Source: Desulfobacula sp. (GTDB lineage: Bacteria > Desulfobacterota > Desulfobacteria > Desulfobacterales > Desulfobacteraceae). Taken from it: a stretch of DNA of 64,000 bases. The stretch spans positions 62,001-126,000 of the forward strand of contig NZ_JABZFL010000030.1 in NCBI RefSeq assembly GCF_014237455.1, in the 5' to 3' direction. Positions 41,244 to 51,026 of the stretch are shown here, piece after piece. The notes below the pieces were generated by a model. The model was not told the DNA's origin. It did not search any database and saw only the letters and a program-made list of their open reading frames with translations. A program made the translations under genes and the position numbers. Numbering within the stretch: position 1 is the first letter of the stretch; each line of letters begins with the position of its first letter.

Positions 41244-42468
41244 AATATCAGAAACATTTATTTCAAACGAAATACTGCTTTTAGAATCCTTAGGGTTTAA
41301 GATTCATATCATATCCATGCGCCACCCGCGCGAGCCTTTTACACATGCAAGTGTAAAAAATATTCAAGCGGGTGTCGACTATCTGCCCAGTACCATATGG
41401 GGTAATTTGTTTCCCCTTTGCTTTCATAATGTTTTGCTGGCTGTAAAAAAGCCCGGAATCTATTTTAAAGCGGTAAAAAAAGCAGTTGTTCGGTGGATGC
41501 GGACAAGAAAAACAGCAACCCTCAAGCATTTGCTCCAGGCAGGATACCTTGTGCATAAGATTTTACCAAAGAAAGATATCGTGCATTTTCAGGCTCATTT
41601 TGCCCATTCGCCCACATCTGTGGCATTGTTTTCAAGCTTGCTGAGCGATGTTCCGTTCAGTTTTTTTGCCCATGCAAAGGATATTTACACTTCGGATAAA
41701 AGGCAGCTTAAAGAAAAAATTGATATGGCACGATTTGTTGTGACATGTACAAAATATAATAAAGCATATTTGTCAGAACTGGCAGACAACACTCAAACCC
41801 CTGTTTTTTGTGTATATCATGGTATCAATTTGGATTACTTTTCTTCAAAAGAGCGTAAAACAGGGTGCAGGCCACCCTACCAAATCATTACCGTCGCAAG
41901 AATGACAGAGAAAAAAGGTCTGGAAGATGTGTATCAAGCATTGGCTGTCATGCGGGATAAGGGCATTAAATTCAAACACACCCTGATCGGGGAAGGAGAT
42001 GATCAAGCAAAAATTGTCGAGTTGATTAAAAGACTGAAACTGGAAAAGTTAACCGAGCTTTGCGGTACGTTAACCCATGAACAGGTGATAGACCATTATG
42101 CATCGTCAGACCTTTTTGTGCTGGGATGTAAGATAGCAGACAATGGAGACAGGGATGGTATCCCTAATGTCATGGCAGAAAGTATGGCAATGAACCTGCC
42201 GGTTGTCGCAACAAATATTTCCGGAATCCCGGAGTTTCTTGAAGATCGCGTGACCGGACTGATGGTAGCGCAAAAAGATCCCATGGCGCTTGCCGATGCC
42301 ATGGAAACACTGTTAACAGATAACAATTTAAGACAACAGGTCACCCGGGAAGCAAAAAAAAGAATAACAAAAGAGTTTAACAATAAAAAACTGATAATGG
42401 ATCTTGCCGGAATCTATAGTAAAATGATAACAGGTCTGGAATCAGGCAACATCAAGTTGAAAAACTAA
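41191..42468 (+). CDS. Glycosyltransferase family 4-like
   Basis: FFAHAKDIYTSDK, EKKGLEDVYQAL, DGIPNVMAESMAMNLPVVATNISGIPE; start at MEKMTAP preferred. Confidence 0.92.
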   Translation: MEKMTAPTLCMVLKGYPRISETFISNEILLLESLGFKIHIISMRHPREPFTHASVKNIQAGVDYLPSTIWGNLFPLCFHNVLLAVKKPGIYFKAVKKAVVRWMRTRKTATLKHLLQAGYLVHKILPKKDIVHFQAHFAHSPTSVALFSSLLSDVPFSFFAHAKDIYTSDKRQLKEKIDMARFVVTCTKYNKAYLSELADNTQTPVFCVYHGINLDYFSSKERKTGCRPPYQIITVARMTEKKGLEDVYQALAVMRDKGIKFKHTLIGEGDDQAKIVELIKRLKLEKLTELCGTLTHEQVIDHYASSDLFVLGCKIADNGDRDGIPNVMAESMAMNLPVVATNISGIPEFLEDRVTGLMVAQKDPMALADAMETLLTDNNLRQQVTREAKKRITKEFNNKKLIMDLAGIYSKMITGLESGNIKLKN

Positions 42469-42471
42469 AAA

Positions 42472-43590
42472 GTGGCCGTTATGAGAATAGCCTTTTATGC
42501 ACCATTCAAACCGCTTGGCCATAAGAATCCGTCCGGAGATCTTGCCATTGCCAGGGGTCTTGTAAGGTATCTTGAGGAACAGGGGCATACCATTGAAATT
42601 CAAAGCGATCTGAGAGCCAGGTGGATTTATTTCAAGCCATGGCTCTGGCTCTTACTGAGTTTTCATTTTATTCGTTGTTTGAAAAATCTGGTCGCAAATC
42701 CTCCGGATGCATGGCTGACCTATCACACCTATTATAAAGCACCTGACCTTCTTGGACCATTTATTTGTAAGATTTTGAAAATCAAATATGTTATCTTTCA
42801 GGGAATATATTCCACAAAAAGGAAGCGGCGTTTTAAAACAATATTTGGTTTTTTTTTGAATCGGATTGCTTTGCTGGCGGCCGATCACATATTTACTAAT
42901 AAAATCAATGATTTAAAAAATTTAAAACGCATTATTCCCAAAGAGCACTTGACCTATATTAAACCGGGTATTAAACCGGATGAATTTGAAAAAGATGAAC
43001 CATCAGGGAAAAAATTAAGAAAACAATGGGGTGTGGAAACCTGCCCGGTTATTTTGACAGCTGCCATGTTCAGGGATGATGTGAAAACTAAAGGGCTTTC
43101 CTGGCTGATAAAATGCTGTGCCAACCTTATTAAATTAAACGTAAGATTTCATCTTGTGATTGCCGGAAGCGGGGAAATGGAAAATGAATTGAAAGAAATT
43201 GCACAGAGATATCTGCCGGGCCGTCATACATTTGTGGGGAAAATTGAACCCCAAGAGATGTTTGAATTTTACAGTTCGGGTGATGTGTTTGCATTTCCCG
43301 GGATAAGAGAATCTTTGGGAATGGTTTATTTAGAAGCGCAATCCTGTTCGCTTCCGAGTGTTGCATTTAAAAATGGAGGCATTCCTGAGGTCATTGATGA
43401 TCAAAAAACTGGGTTCCTTGTTCCCATGTATGATTGTAAGGGCTTTTGTGAAACTTTGAAAAGCCTGTTAACCAATGATACCCTCTTAAGGCGAATGGGA
43501 GAAAATGCCGCAGGCCATGTCAGAAAACATCACGATATTGATCTCAATTATGGCAGGTTTGAGCAGATCTTGTATCAGGTGATCGCTTAA
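42472..43590 (+). CDS. Glycosyltransferase family 4-like
   Basis: FPGIRESLGMVYLEAQSCSLPSVAFKNGGIPEVIDD. Confidence 0.9.
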   Translation: MAVMRIAFYAPFKPLGHKNPSGDLAIARGLVRYLEEQGHTIEIQSDLRARWIYFKPWLWLLLSFHFIRCLKNLVANPPDAWLTYHTYYKAPDLLGPFICKILKIKYVIFQGIYSTKRKRRFKTIFGFFLNRIALLAADHIFTNKINDLKNLKRIIPKEHLTYIKPGIKPDEFEKDEPSGKKLRKQWGVETCPVILTAAMFRDDVKTKGLSWLIKCCANLIKLNVRFHLVIAGSGEMENELKEIAQRYLPGRHTFVGKIEPQEMFEFYSSGDVFAFPGIRESLGMVYLEAQSCSLPSVAFKNGGIPEVIDDQKTGFLVPMYDCKGFCETLKSLLTNDTLLRRMGENAAGHVRKHHDIDLNYGRFEQILYQVIA

Positions 43591-44190
43591 ATGGTAAGAT
43601 TTGGTATCATACGGCATGCAAGGACCCGATGGAACCTGGAAAAAAAAATTCAGGGCAGAGAAGACATTGCATTATGCGGGCAGGGAATAGATGAGGCTGC
43701 GCGCTGGGGTGACATTCTGAAATTTGAAAAATTCAGTCTGATATTGTCTAGCCCCATGATTCGTGCCCGGCAGACATCTGAGATTATTTCTGAAAAAATG
43801 GGTGTTGATATCGCATTTGATATCAATTTAAGGGAACAGGATTTTGGATGTTGGGAAGGGAAAAGAATTACTGATATCAGAAAAAATGAGCCCGGAATTA
43901 TAGAAATGCAGGAATCAAGGGGATGGGGTTTTTGTCCGCCCCATGGAGAGGATAGAAAAAATGTATTGAACCGAGCCTTAAAGGCAATAAGAAAAGCAGC
44001 TGATAGCTTTGCTGAAAGGCATGTTCTTGTTGTTACCCACAATAGTGTAATGAAATCTATTTTGTATCATTTGATGAATAGAGCATTTTTGCCGGATGAA
44101 GAAAAAGTGATGATGGCGTATTATCTCCATGTGCTGGTATGGAATAAAAAATTGATGATAGAAAAATTAAACCACACCAGGCTTCAATAA
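43591..44190 (+). CDS. Histidine phosphatase superfamily protein
   Basis: IIRHARTRWNLEKKIQGREDIALCGQG, VVTHNSVMK. Confidence 0.88.
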   Translation: MVRFGIIRHARTRWNLEKKIQGREDIALCGQGIDEAARWGDILKFEKFSLILSSPMIRARQTSEIISEKMGVDIAFDINLREQDFGCWEGKRITDIRKNEPGIIEMQESRGWGFCPPHGEDRKNVLNRALKAIRKAADSFAERHVLVVTHNSVMKSILYHLMNRAFLPDEEKVMMAYYLHVLVWNKKLMIEKLNHTRLQ

Positions 44191-45341
44191 TGAAAATTGT
44201 AATCTATTGTCAGCATGTTTTGGGGGTAGGACATTTTTTCAGGACACTGGAAATTGCCAGGGCCATGAATTCCTGTCAGGTGATTCTTGTCACCGGCGGT
44301 GGAAATATTGATGTGATATTTCCCAGGCATATAAGGCATGTCAGCCTTCCCGGACTCATGATGGATAGCAGTTTTAACGGTCTTTACAGTGTAAATCCAC
44401 AAAAAGAACTGGAGGATGTCAAGCTTGCACGTCAAAAACTGCTATTGGATTTAATAAAAAAAGAACAGCCGGATTTTTTTTTCATAGAACTTTATCCCTT
44501 TGGTAGAAGAGCGTTCAGGTTTGAACTTATCCCTGTGCTTGACTTTATTGTTCAGAATCCTCAGATGAAATGTAAAGTGATTTGCAGTTTGAGAGATATC
44601 CTGGTTGAAAAAAAAGATACAGCCAAGTATGAAAGGCGTGTGATAGATACCTTAAACCAATATTTTGATGCTGTCCTTGTCCATTCTGATCCAAAATTGA
44701 TACGGCTTGATTCAACTTTTTCAAGGTTGGAGAAAATTAATATTCCTATTGTCTATACCGGATTTGTCACACCTGTTCCGGACCTGGAAAAAGCCCAAGC
44801 CTTCAGACAGAATGCAGGATTGAATAAGAACGGAACTCTCATCATTGCAAGCGCAGGCGGCGGGAATGTTGGGGCACCACTGCTAAAAGCAGTCATCCAA
44901 GCATATCAGCAATTGTCTGAAAATGAAAATATCATGCTAAACGTGTATACAGGGCCATACATGGCTGAGGAAGATAAGGTGGAACTCCATTCTTTTTCCG
45001 GCAGCAGGATTAAAATTGAGGAATTTACCAATGATTTTGTTTCCCTTTTGAGTGCGGCAGATCTTTGTGTCAGTATGGCAGGATACAATACCTGTATGAA
45101 TATTATTGCTGCCAATGTATCAGCAGTTGTCTGGCCCTTTGATCAGAACAGGGAACAACGTATCCGGGCTGAAAAAATAGCACAATTTGTCCCCATGACG
45201 ATTCTGGAGGACAAGGATTTGATGATTCCCGCATTCACTTCAATTTTAGAAAATTGTCTTGGAATGCAGAAGAAAAATTTAAAAAGCGGGCTGAATATTC
45301 AGGGCGCCTTTAATACTGCAAAATGGATAGGGGGTATATAA
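44190..45341 (+). CDS. Glycosyltransferase, MurG-like, second copy
   Basis: IYCQHVLGVGHFFRTLEIARAM, DLCVSMAGYNTCMNII; resembles the 39987..41243 product. Confidence 0.8.
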   Translation: MKIVIYCQHVLGVGHFFRTLEIARAMNSCQVILVTGGGNIDVIFPRHIRHVSLPGLMMDSSFNGLYSVNPQKELEDVKLARQKLLLDLIKKEQPDFFFIELYPFGRRAFRFELIPVLDFIVQNPQMKCKVICSLRDILVEKKDTAKYERRVIDTLNQYFDAVLVHSDPKLIRLDSTFSRLEKINIPIVYTGFVTPVPDLEKAQAFRQNAGLNKNGTLIIASAGGGNVGAPLLKAVIQAYQQLSENENIMLNVYTGPYMAEEDKVELHSFSGSRIKIEEFTNDFVSLLSAADLCVSMAGYNTCMNIIAANVSAVVWPFDQNREQRIRAEKIAQFVPMTILEDKDLMIPAFTSILENCLGMQKKNLKSGLNIQGAFNTAKWIGGI

Positions 45342-45345
45342 AAAG

Positions 45346-46125
45346 GTGATATCAAGCATTTACCAATCATCAAACACAGTTTTAACGCCCAGGGTCAAAC
45401 AGTCCTTTGCAGCTTGTATTGAAGACGGGTTGGCCTTAAATGATAGCCCGAAGTTTTTTTTCAGAGCAGATGATATCGGGGCACCGTCAAAGAATTATTC
45501 GAGGATGACGGCACTTTTTTTGACATATGAAATCCCTCTTTGCCTGGCGGTGGTTCCCACCTGGCTGACCAGGAAACGATGGGAAGCCATGGATGATTTT
45601 GTCAAAAAAGGACAAGATCTTTTTTGCTGGCACATGCATGGATACAGGCATATGAATTATGAAGTTCAGGGGAAAAATCAGGAGTTTGGTTCTATCAGAT
45701 CCACAACAGCGGTTCTAAACGACATTTCAAGGGGGCGCGAGAGACTTCAATCCATTTTGGGGGAAAAGTTCACACCAATTTTCACACCACCATGGAATCG
45801 CTGTAGTATAGAAACAATGCAGGTGTTGAAAGAAATTGGATTCAAGGGGATTTCAAGAAGTTATGGCAGTATGCCGAATCCCCCTGACGGCCTTGAAGAG
45901 TTTCCAGTTCATGTGGATCTGCATACCAGAAAAGAGAAAATCTCCGAACAAGGATGGCAACAGCTTTTCAAAGAAATTACCAAAGGAATGCAATTTTCGG
46001 CTTGTGGTATTATGATCCATCACATGCGGATGAATGAGCAGGCATTTATTTTTTTTGAATACCTGCTTGAACGTCTTGCCGTTCATAAACAAATACAGAT
46101 CATTACCTTTAACGATTTAATATAA
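45346..46125 (+). CDS. Polysaccharide deacetylase-like (NodB homology) protein
   Basis: FFRADDIG, WHMHGYRHMNYE, FTPPWNRCS. Confidence 0.85.
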   Translation: MISSIYQSSNTVLTPRVKQSFAACIEDGLALNDSPKFFFRADDIGAPSKNYSRMTALFLTYEIPLCLAVVPTWLTRKRWEAMDDFVKKGQDLFCWHMHGYRHMNYEVQGKNQEFGSIRSTTAVLNDISRGRERLQSILGEKFTPIFTPPWNRCSIETMQVLKEIGFKGISRSYGSMPNPPDGLEEFPVHVDLHTRKEKISEQGWQQLFKEITKGMQFSACGIMIHHMRMNEQAFIFFEYLLERLAVHKQIQIITFNDLI

Positions 46126-46168
46126 AAAAATTAGTTAGGCAGATATTCCCTTGAAAGGGAGCTTCTTA

Positions 46169-46196
46169 TTGACAGAATAAATAGTTGCGCTATAGT
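46169..46196 (+). promoter_or_regulatory. Near-consensus sigma70-type promoter
   Basis: TTGACA - 16 nt - TATAGT, upstream of the 46237 ORF and argS. Confidence 0.65.
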
Positions 46197-46236
46197 TAAA
46201 GGATTTTAAATTAACCGAATCAACAGGAGATAATAA

Positions 46237-46689
46237 ATGAGGCAGAAAATAAGATTTGAGAAAAATATTAAAAGCGGGAAAGTCACAATTTTGGAATTCA
46301 GTGAAGTGGATCCCGGTGTTGTCATACTGCTTCATGAAGAAGAGTATAGTCTTGAAAAGATGGCAAAGGCTTCTGAAGAAGGCTTTCAAGCTTTTTCCAG
46401 ATTATTGAGAAGGCGAAGTTTTTTCCCTGCTTCATACCTTTGTAAGAAGCTGTTTGAGAATACCATGGAATTTTTTAAAAATAAGGCAGAAAAAAAGGTT
46501 GTCATTGAATATGATGATGTAGAAGCTTTTCCTAAAGAGGAAGAATTCCAGCTGGATGATGAAGATGTAGAGATTGATAAAATACTGGAGGAAGATGGGA
46601 CCACTGATGAAGATGAGATTAAGGAAATAGATTCCAAAGACGACACACCTAAGTTTACCCCTGAAGATACTTCTGAACATGAAAATTAG
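46237..46689 (+). CDS. Hypothetical protein with acidic C-terminus
   Basis: 150 aa ORF 2 bp upstream of argS. Confidence 0.65.
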   Translation: MRQKIRFEKNIKSGKVTILEFSEVDPGVVILLHEEEYSLEKMAKASEEGFQAFSRLLRRRSFFPASYLCKKLFENTMEFFKNKAEKKVVIEYDDVEAFPKEEEFQLDDEDVEIDKILEEDGTTDEDEIKEIDSKDDTPKFTPEDTSEHEN

Positions 46690-46691
46690 AG

Positions 46692-48389
46692 TTGATGATG
46701 AAGCATACCATTAAAAGAATTGTTCTTGATGCTGCTCAAAAAGCCTATGAAAATGGTGCGTTGCTGTCAGATCAGGTCCCTGAAATGGAGATAGAAGAAC
46801 CCCGGCATCAATCCCATGGAGATTTTTCTACAAATTTTGCAATGATTTCAGCCGCCATTCAAAAAATGCCGCCAAGGAAAATTGCTGAAAGTCTGATATC
46901 ATCAATTGAGACCTTGGCTGAAACCTCTGGTGAAATCGGAAGTTTGATTGAAAAGGTTGAGATAGCCGGTCCTGGATTTATCAACTTTTTTCTTTCAAAT
47001 AAAGCATGGTATCCAGTGCTTGATCGGATTCTTGAGCAAGATAAAAGATATGGCGCCTCTGATATGGGGAAGAATGAAAAAGTGCAGGTGGAATTTGTCA
47101 GTGCCAATCCTACAGGACCTTTGCATGTAGGGCATGGAAGGGGTGCCGCTGTAGGAGATTCTGTGGGTAACATTCTTTCTTTTGCCGGGTTTGATGTTCA
47201 AAAAGAGTTTTATATTAATGATTCGGGTCGTCAGATAAGAACCCTTGGTACCTCTGTCTGGATAAGACTGCTGCAAAAGGCAGGGAAAGAAATCAAGTTC
47301 CCTGAGGACTGTTATCAAGGCGATTATATCATGGATCTGGCCAGCGAGATTCATGAAAAAGAGGGTGACAGGTTTTTTCAAAAAGATGAGGACGAAGCCA
47401 TTGCCCATTGTGCAAAATTTGCAGCAAAGAAAATTCTTAAAGGTATAAAAGAAGATCTGTCAGATTTTGGCGTTACGTTTGATCAATGGTTCAGTGAGCA
47501 AAGCCTGTATGATGCAGGAAGGGTTCAAAAAGCCATTGATGATTTTAAATCAAAAGATCTGATTTATGAAAAAGATGGCGCACTCTGGTTCAGGTCACAG
47601 GATTTTGGTGACGAGAAAAACAGGGTGGTTGTCAGAAATAATGGTCTGACAACATATTTTGCCTCAGATATTGCCTATCATATGGAGAAATATGAACGCG
47701 GATTTGACAGGGTCATTGATGTCTGGGGAGCAGATCACCACGGCTATATTAAAAGAATTGACGCATCTGTTGTTGCCTCGGGCCGGAAAAGTGAACATTT
47801 TGAAGTCATATTGGTCCAATTGGTTAACCTGCTTCGCCGGGGCAAGCCTTTTCAGATGTCCAAAAGGGCGGGTGATTTCGTCACCTTAAAAAATATTGTT
47901 GATGAAGTCGGCAAAGATGCTGCAAGATTTATGTTTTTAAGCCGCAGTTATGATTCCGGCCTTGATTTTGATCTGGAACTTGCCAAACAGAAAAATTCCA
48001 ACAACCCCGTCTATTACGTCCAATATGTTCATGCAAGAATAACCGGTATCCTTTTAAAGGCAAAACAGGAAAATATTATTCAAGACATTGATTTTAATAA
48101 GGGTAAAAATCTTTATTTACTCAATGCAGCGGAAGAAACTAATCTTATAAAAATATTGGATGCGTTTAAAGAGAATGTGGAAAAGAGCGCTCAAACATTG
48201 CATCCTCATGTGATTTTTACATATCTGATGAGTCTTGCATCTGCATTCCATAGCTATTATAATAAACACAAGGTCATTACAGATGACAAAGAATTAACGC
48301 TGGCCCGGTTAAGCCTTGTTCTGGGAGTGAAAAAAGTCATTCGAAACGCCTTGACGCTTCTTGGGGTGACAGCACCTGAAAGAATGTAA
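46692..48389 (+). CDS. argS: Arginyl-tRNA synthetase
   Basis: [35 protein letters not shown]-terminal [13 protein letters not shown]. Confidence 0.97.
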   Translation: MMMKHTIKRIVLDAAQKAYENGALLSDQVPEMEIEEPRHQSHGDFSTNFAMISAAIQKMPPRKIAESLISSIETLAETSGEIGSLIEKVEIAGPGFINFFLSNKAWYPVLDRILEQDKRYGASDMGKNEKVQVEFVSANPTGPLHVGHGRGAAVGDSVGNILSFAGFDVQKEFYINDSGRQIRTLGTSVWIRLLQKAGKEIKFPEDCYQGDYIMDLASEIHEKEGDRFFQKDEDEAIAHCAKFAAKKILKGIKEDLSDFGVTFDQWFSEQSLYDAGRVQKAIDDFKSKDLIYEKDGALWFRSQDFGDEKNRVVVRNNGLTTYFASDIAYHMEKYERGFDRVIDVWGADHHGYIKRIDASVVASGRKSEHFEVILVQLVNLLRRGKPFQMSKRAGDFVTLKNIVDEVGKDAARFMFLSRSYDSGLDFDLELAKQKNSNNPVYYVQYVHARITGILLKAKQENIIQDIDFNKGKNLYLLNAAEETNLIKILDAFKENVEKSAQTLHPHVIFTYLMSLASAFHSYYNKHKVITDDKELTLARLSLVLGVKKVIRNALTLLGVTAPERM

Positions 48390-48391
48390 AA

Positions 48392-49060
48392 ATGATACCC
48401 TTTAAGGGGATTTTAAAATATTCAATTTACATATTTATTGCCGGCTGGATGTTTTTACTGGGCATCATGGTGGGGCGGGGATCTTCTCCTGTGAATTTTG
48501 ATACACAGAAATTTCAAAAAAGACTTGAAACCATTGCCAGTGAATTTGGAGAAAAAAAAGGGATTCAAAAGAAAATTGATTTAAAATTTTACGATGTCCT
48601 TGATCATCCTGTACCTGAAGAAAGTGTGCCTTCCCAAAAGAAACCTTTAGAAATTATTCCTAAAAAAGAAATAATTGTTACCCCGGATACGATTCCGCTA
48701 AAGACAAGCAGAAAAAAACAGACGTTTAAACAAGCTGCAAACAAGGTGAAGGCGGATATTAAAATCAGGGAAACATCAAAAACAAGTGAAACTTTAAAAG
48801 CAAAACAAGGGGAATACACGATTCAAATCGCAGCCTATAAAAATTTTAAAGATGCTGTTACGAAAATGGCGACACTTGAAAAAAAAGGATTCTCATCCTA
48901 CAGGGTAAAAGGGCAAAAAGAGGGTGTGACCTGGTACAGGATCAGAACCGGTTCCTTTGCAACCCGGGATGAGGCAAAAAAATTTAAAGAGAAGTTGGAT
49001 AAAGCCGGAATAAACTCAATGATTATTAAAAGGGATAAAAATGAAGATATCAACAGATGA
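48392..49060 (+). CDS. SPOR-domain membrane protein
   Basis: N-terminal TM, C-terminal YTIQIAAYKNFKDA...WYRIRTGSFATRDEAKKF. Confidence 0.88.
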   Translation: MIPFKGILKYSIYIFIAGWMFLLGIMVGRGSSPVNFDTQKFQKRLETIASEFGEKKGIQKKIDLKFYDVLDHPVPEESVPSQKKPLEIIPKKEIIVTPDTIPLKTSRKKQTFKQAANKVKADIKIRETSKTSETLKAKQGEYTIQIAAYKNFKDAVTKMATLEKKGFSSYRVKGQKEGVTWYRIRTGSFATRDEAKKFKEKLDKAGINSMIIKRDKNEDINR

Positions 49061-49328
49061 AGTCACAAAGATTGCCCATCTTGCCCGGCTGGAGATTGGT
49101 GCGTCGCAAAAAGAGAAAATGGCAGAGCAGCTGAGCCATATCCTGCAATATATTGATAAATTAAAAGATGTTGATGTTGAGGGTGTCAAGCTTTTTTCAG
49201 ACGCTGCTTTTATGAATAATGTATTGAGAGAGGATGAATTGAAGGTATCACCCGGCCCGAATGTGACACTTGCCAATGCGCCACAGAGAGATGAAGATTT
49301 TTATATTGTTCCAAGAATTGTGAAATAA
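49041..49328 (+). CDS. gatC: Asp/Glu-tRNA amidotransferase subunit C
   Basis: VTKIAHLARLEI...LSHILQYIDKLKDVDVEGV. Confidence 0.95.
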   Translation: MKISTDEVTKIAHLARLEIGASQKEKMAEQLSHILQYIDKLKDVDVEGVKLFSDAAFMNNVLREDELKVSPGPNVTLANAPQRDEDFYIVPRIVK

Positions 49329-49340
49329 GGATAATATTAA

Positions 49341-50813
49341 ATGGAATTTTGTGAACTTACCATAGCCGGCGCCCAGAAATTACTTTCTGAGCAACAAATT
49401 TCTTCTTTTGAGCTGACAACTGCATTACTTGAGAGGATTGAAAAATATGATGCTAAAATCGGTGCTTTTATAACGATTAACAAAGATCTGGCCCTAAAAC
49501 AGGCGAAAAAGGCGGACCAGGATATTGCCGATAATAACATATCAGCCTTGACCGGTGTGCCCATTGCCTTAAAAGATCTCTTTTGTACCAGAGGAATGAA
49601 AACTACCTGTGGCTCAAAGATTCTCGATAATTTTATACCCCAATACGATGGAACCGTTGTTTCAAAGCTAAAGGACAATGGTGCTGTCATTATTGGCAAA
49701 ACTAATATGGATGAGTTTGCCATGGGCTCTTCCACTGAAAATTCTGCTTATAAAATTACAGCAAATCCCTGGAACAAAGAATATGTGCCCGGGGGTTCCA
49801 GCGGGGGATCTGCTGCTGCTGTGGCAGCACAGTTCTGCTGTGCTGCCCTTGGAACAGATACGGGGGGCTCCATTCGTCAGCCGGCGTCCCATTGCGGGGT
49901 TGTGGGGCTTAAACCCACCTATGGCAGGGTATCCAGGTTCGGCCTGGTGTCATATGGATCTTCTCTTGATCAGATTGGACCGATCACAAAAGATGTCAGG
50001 GATGCTGCACTATTACTGAACATCATATCGGGAAACGATAAAATGGATTCAACCAGTGCAAGGGTTGATGTACCTGATTTTACCCGCGCTTTTGATCAGT
50101 TTGAAAAGGGCTCTTTAAAAGGAATGACAGCAGGGATTCCAAAAGAATACATGTCAGTTGACGGAATTGATCCTGACGTTGAAAAAGTGTTTAAACAGGC
50201 AAAAAAGATTCTTGAGGATCTGGGTGTTCAGATAAAAGAAGTTTCTCTGCCGCACACGGATTATGTGGTAGCCGCCTATTATATTATCGCCCCCTGTGAA
50301 GCCAGTTCCAATCTTGCCAGATTTGATGGCGTGAGATACGGTTTCAGGGATCAAACATCTGATGATCTTATGGATATGTACAAAAAAACCAAATCAAAAG
50401 GGTTTGGCCCGGAAGTCCAGAGAAGAATTCTTATTGGAACCTATGCGCTCTCAGCCGGCTATTATGATGCCTATTATGGACGGGCATCACAGGTTCGAAC
50501 ACTGATCATGGAGGATTTTTCAAACGCCTTTAAAACCTGCGATTTCATCCTGTCTCCTGTGGCGCCGGCCCCGGCGTTTAAAATTGGTGAGAACATTGAT
50601 GATCCCTTAACCATGTATTTAACAGATATTTTCACACTTTCCGCCAATATGGCCGGTGTTCCCGGGATATCGGTTCCTGCGGGATATTCTTCAAAAGGGC
50701 TTCCCATTGGGATTCAGATGATGGCAAACCGGTTTGATGAAATGGCTCTTTTAAGGGCAGGGTATGGGTTTGAAAAAAGCATCCGGCTGGATAAAAAGTT
50801 TCCAGATCTTTAA
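49341..50813 (+). CDS. gatA: Asp/Glu-tRNA amidotransferase subunit A
   Basis: GKTNMDEFAMGSSTENSA, PGGSSGGSAAAVAA, GTDTGGSIRQPA. Confidence 0.97.
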   Translation: MEFCELTIAGAQKLLSEQQISSFELTTALLERIEKYDAKIGAFITINKDLALKQAKKADQDIADNNISALTGVPIALKDLFCTRGMKTTCGSKILDNFIPQYDGTVVSKLKDNGAVIIGKTNMDEFAMGSSTENSAYKITANPWNKEYVPGGSSGGSAAAVAAQFCCAALGTDTGGSIRQPASHCGVVGLKPTYGRVSRFGLVSYGSSLDQIGPITKDVRDAALLLNIISGNDKMDSTSARVDVPDFTRAFDQFEKGSLKGMTAGIPKEYMSVDGIDPDVEKVFKQAKKILEDLGVQIKEVSLPHTDYVVAAYYIIAPCEASSNLARFDGVRYGFRDQTSDDLMDMYKKTKSKGFGPEVQRRILIGTYALSAGYYDAYYGRASQVRTLIMEDFSNAFKTCDFILSPVAPAPAFKIGENIDDPLTMYLTDIFTLSANMAGVPGISVPAGYSSKGLPIGIQMMANRFDEMALLRAGYGFEKSIRLDKKFPDL

Positions 50814-50831
50814 ATATAAAGGAGATGAGAT

Positions 50832-51026
50832 ATGTCAACTGTACAACCCCAGGGTGATCAATTAAAAAAGGCGGTTAAATGGATATCAGAGAAGAGAAAG
50901 GAAAATCCTGATATAAATCTTCCCAAACTGGTGGATGATGCTGGTTTCCAATTTGATTTAAGCCCGAAAGATTCTGAGTTTCTATTAAGGTTTGTAAAAA
51001 ATGACGACGATCAGAATCCTGCCTGA
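50832..51026 (+). CDS. Small hypothetical protein overlapping mutL
   Basis: 64 aa with aaaggagatg ribosome-binding region; overlaps the mutL start. Confidence 0.65.
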   Translation: MSTVQPQGDQLKKAVKWISEKRKENPDINLPKLVDDAGFQFDLSPKDSEFLLRFVKNDDDQNPA

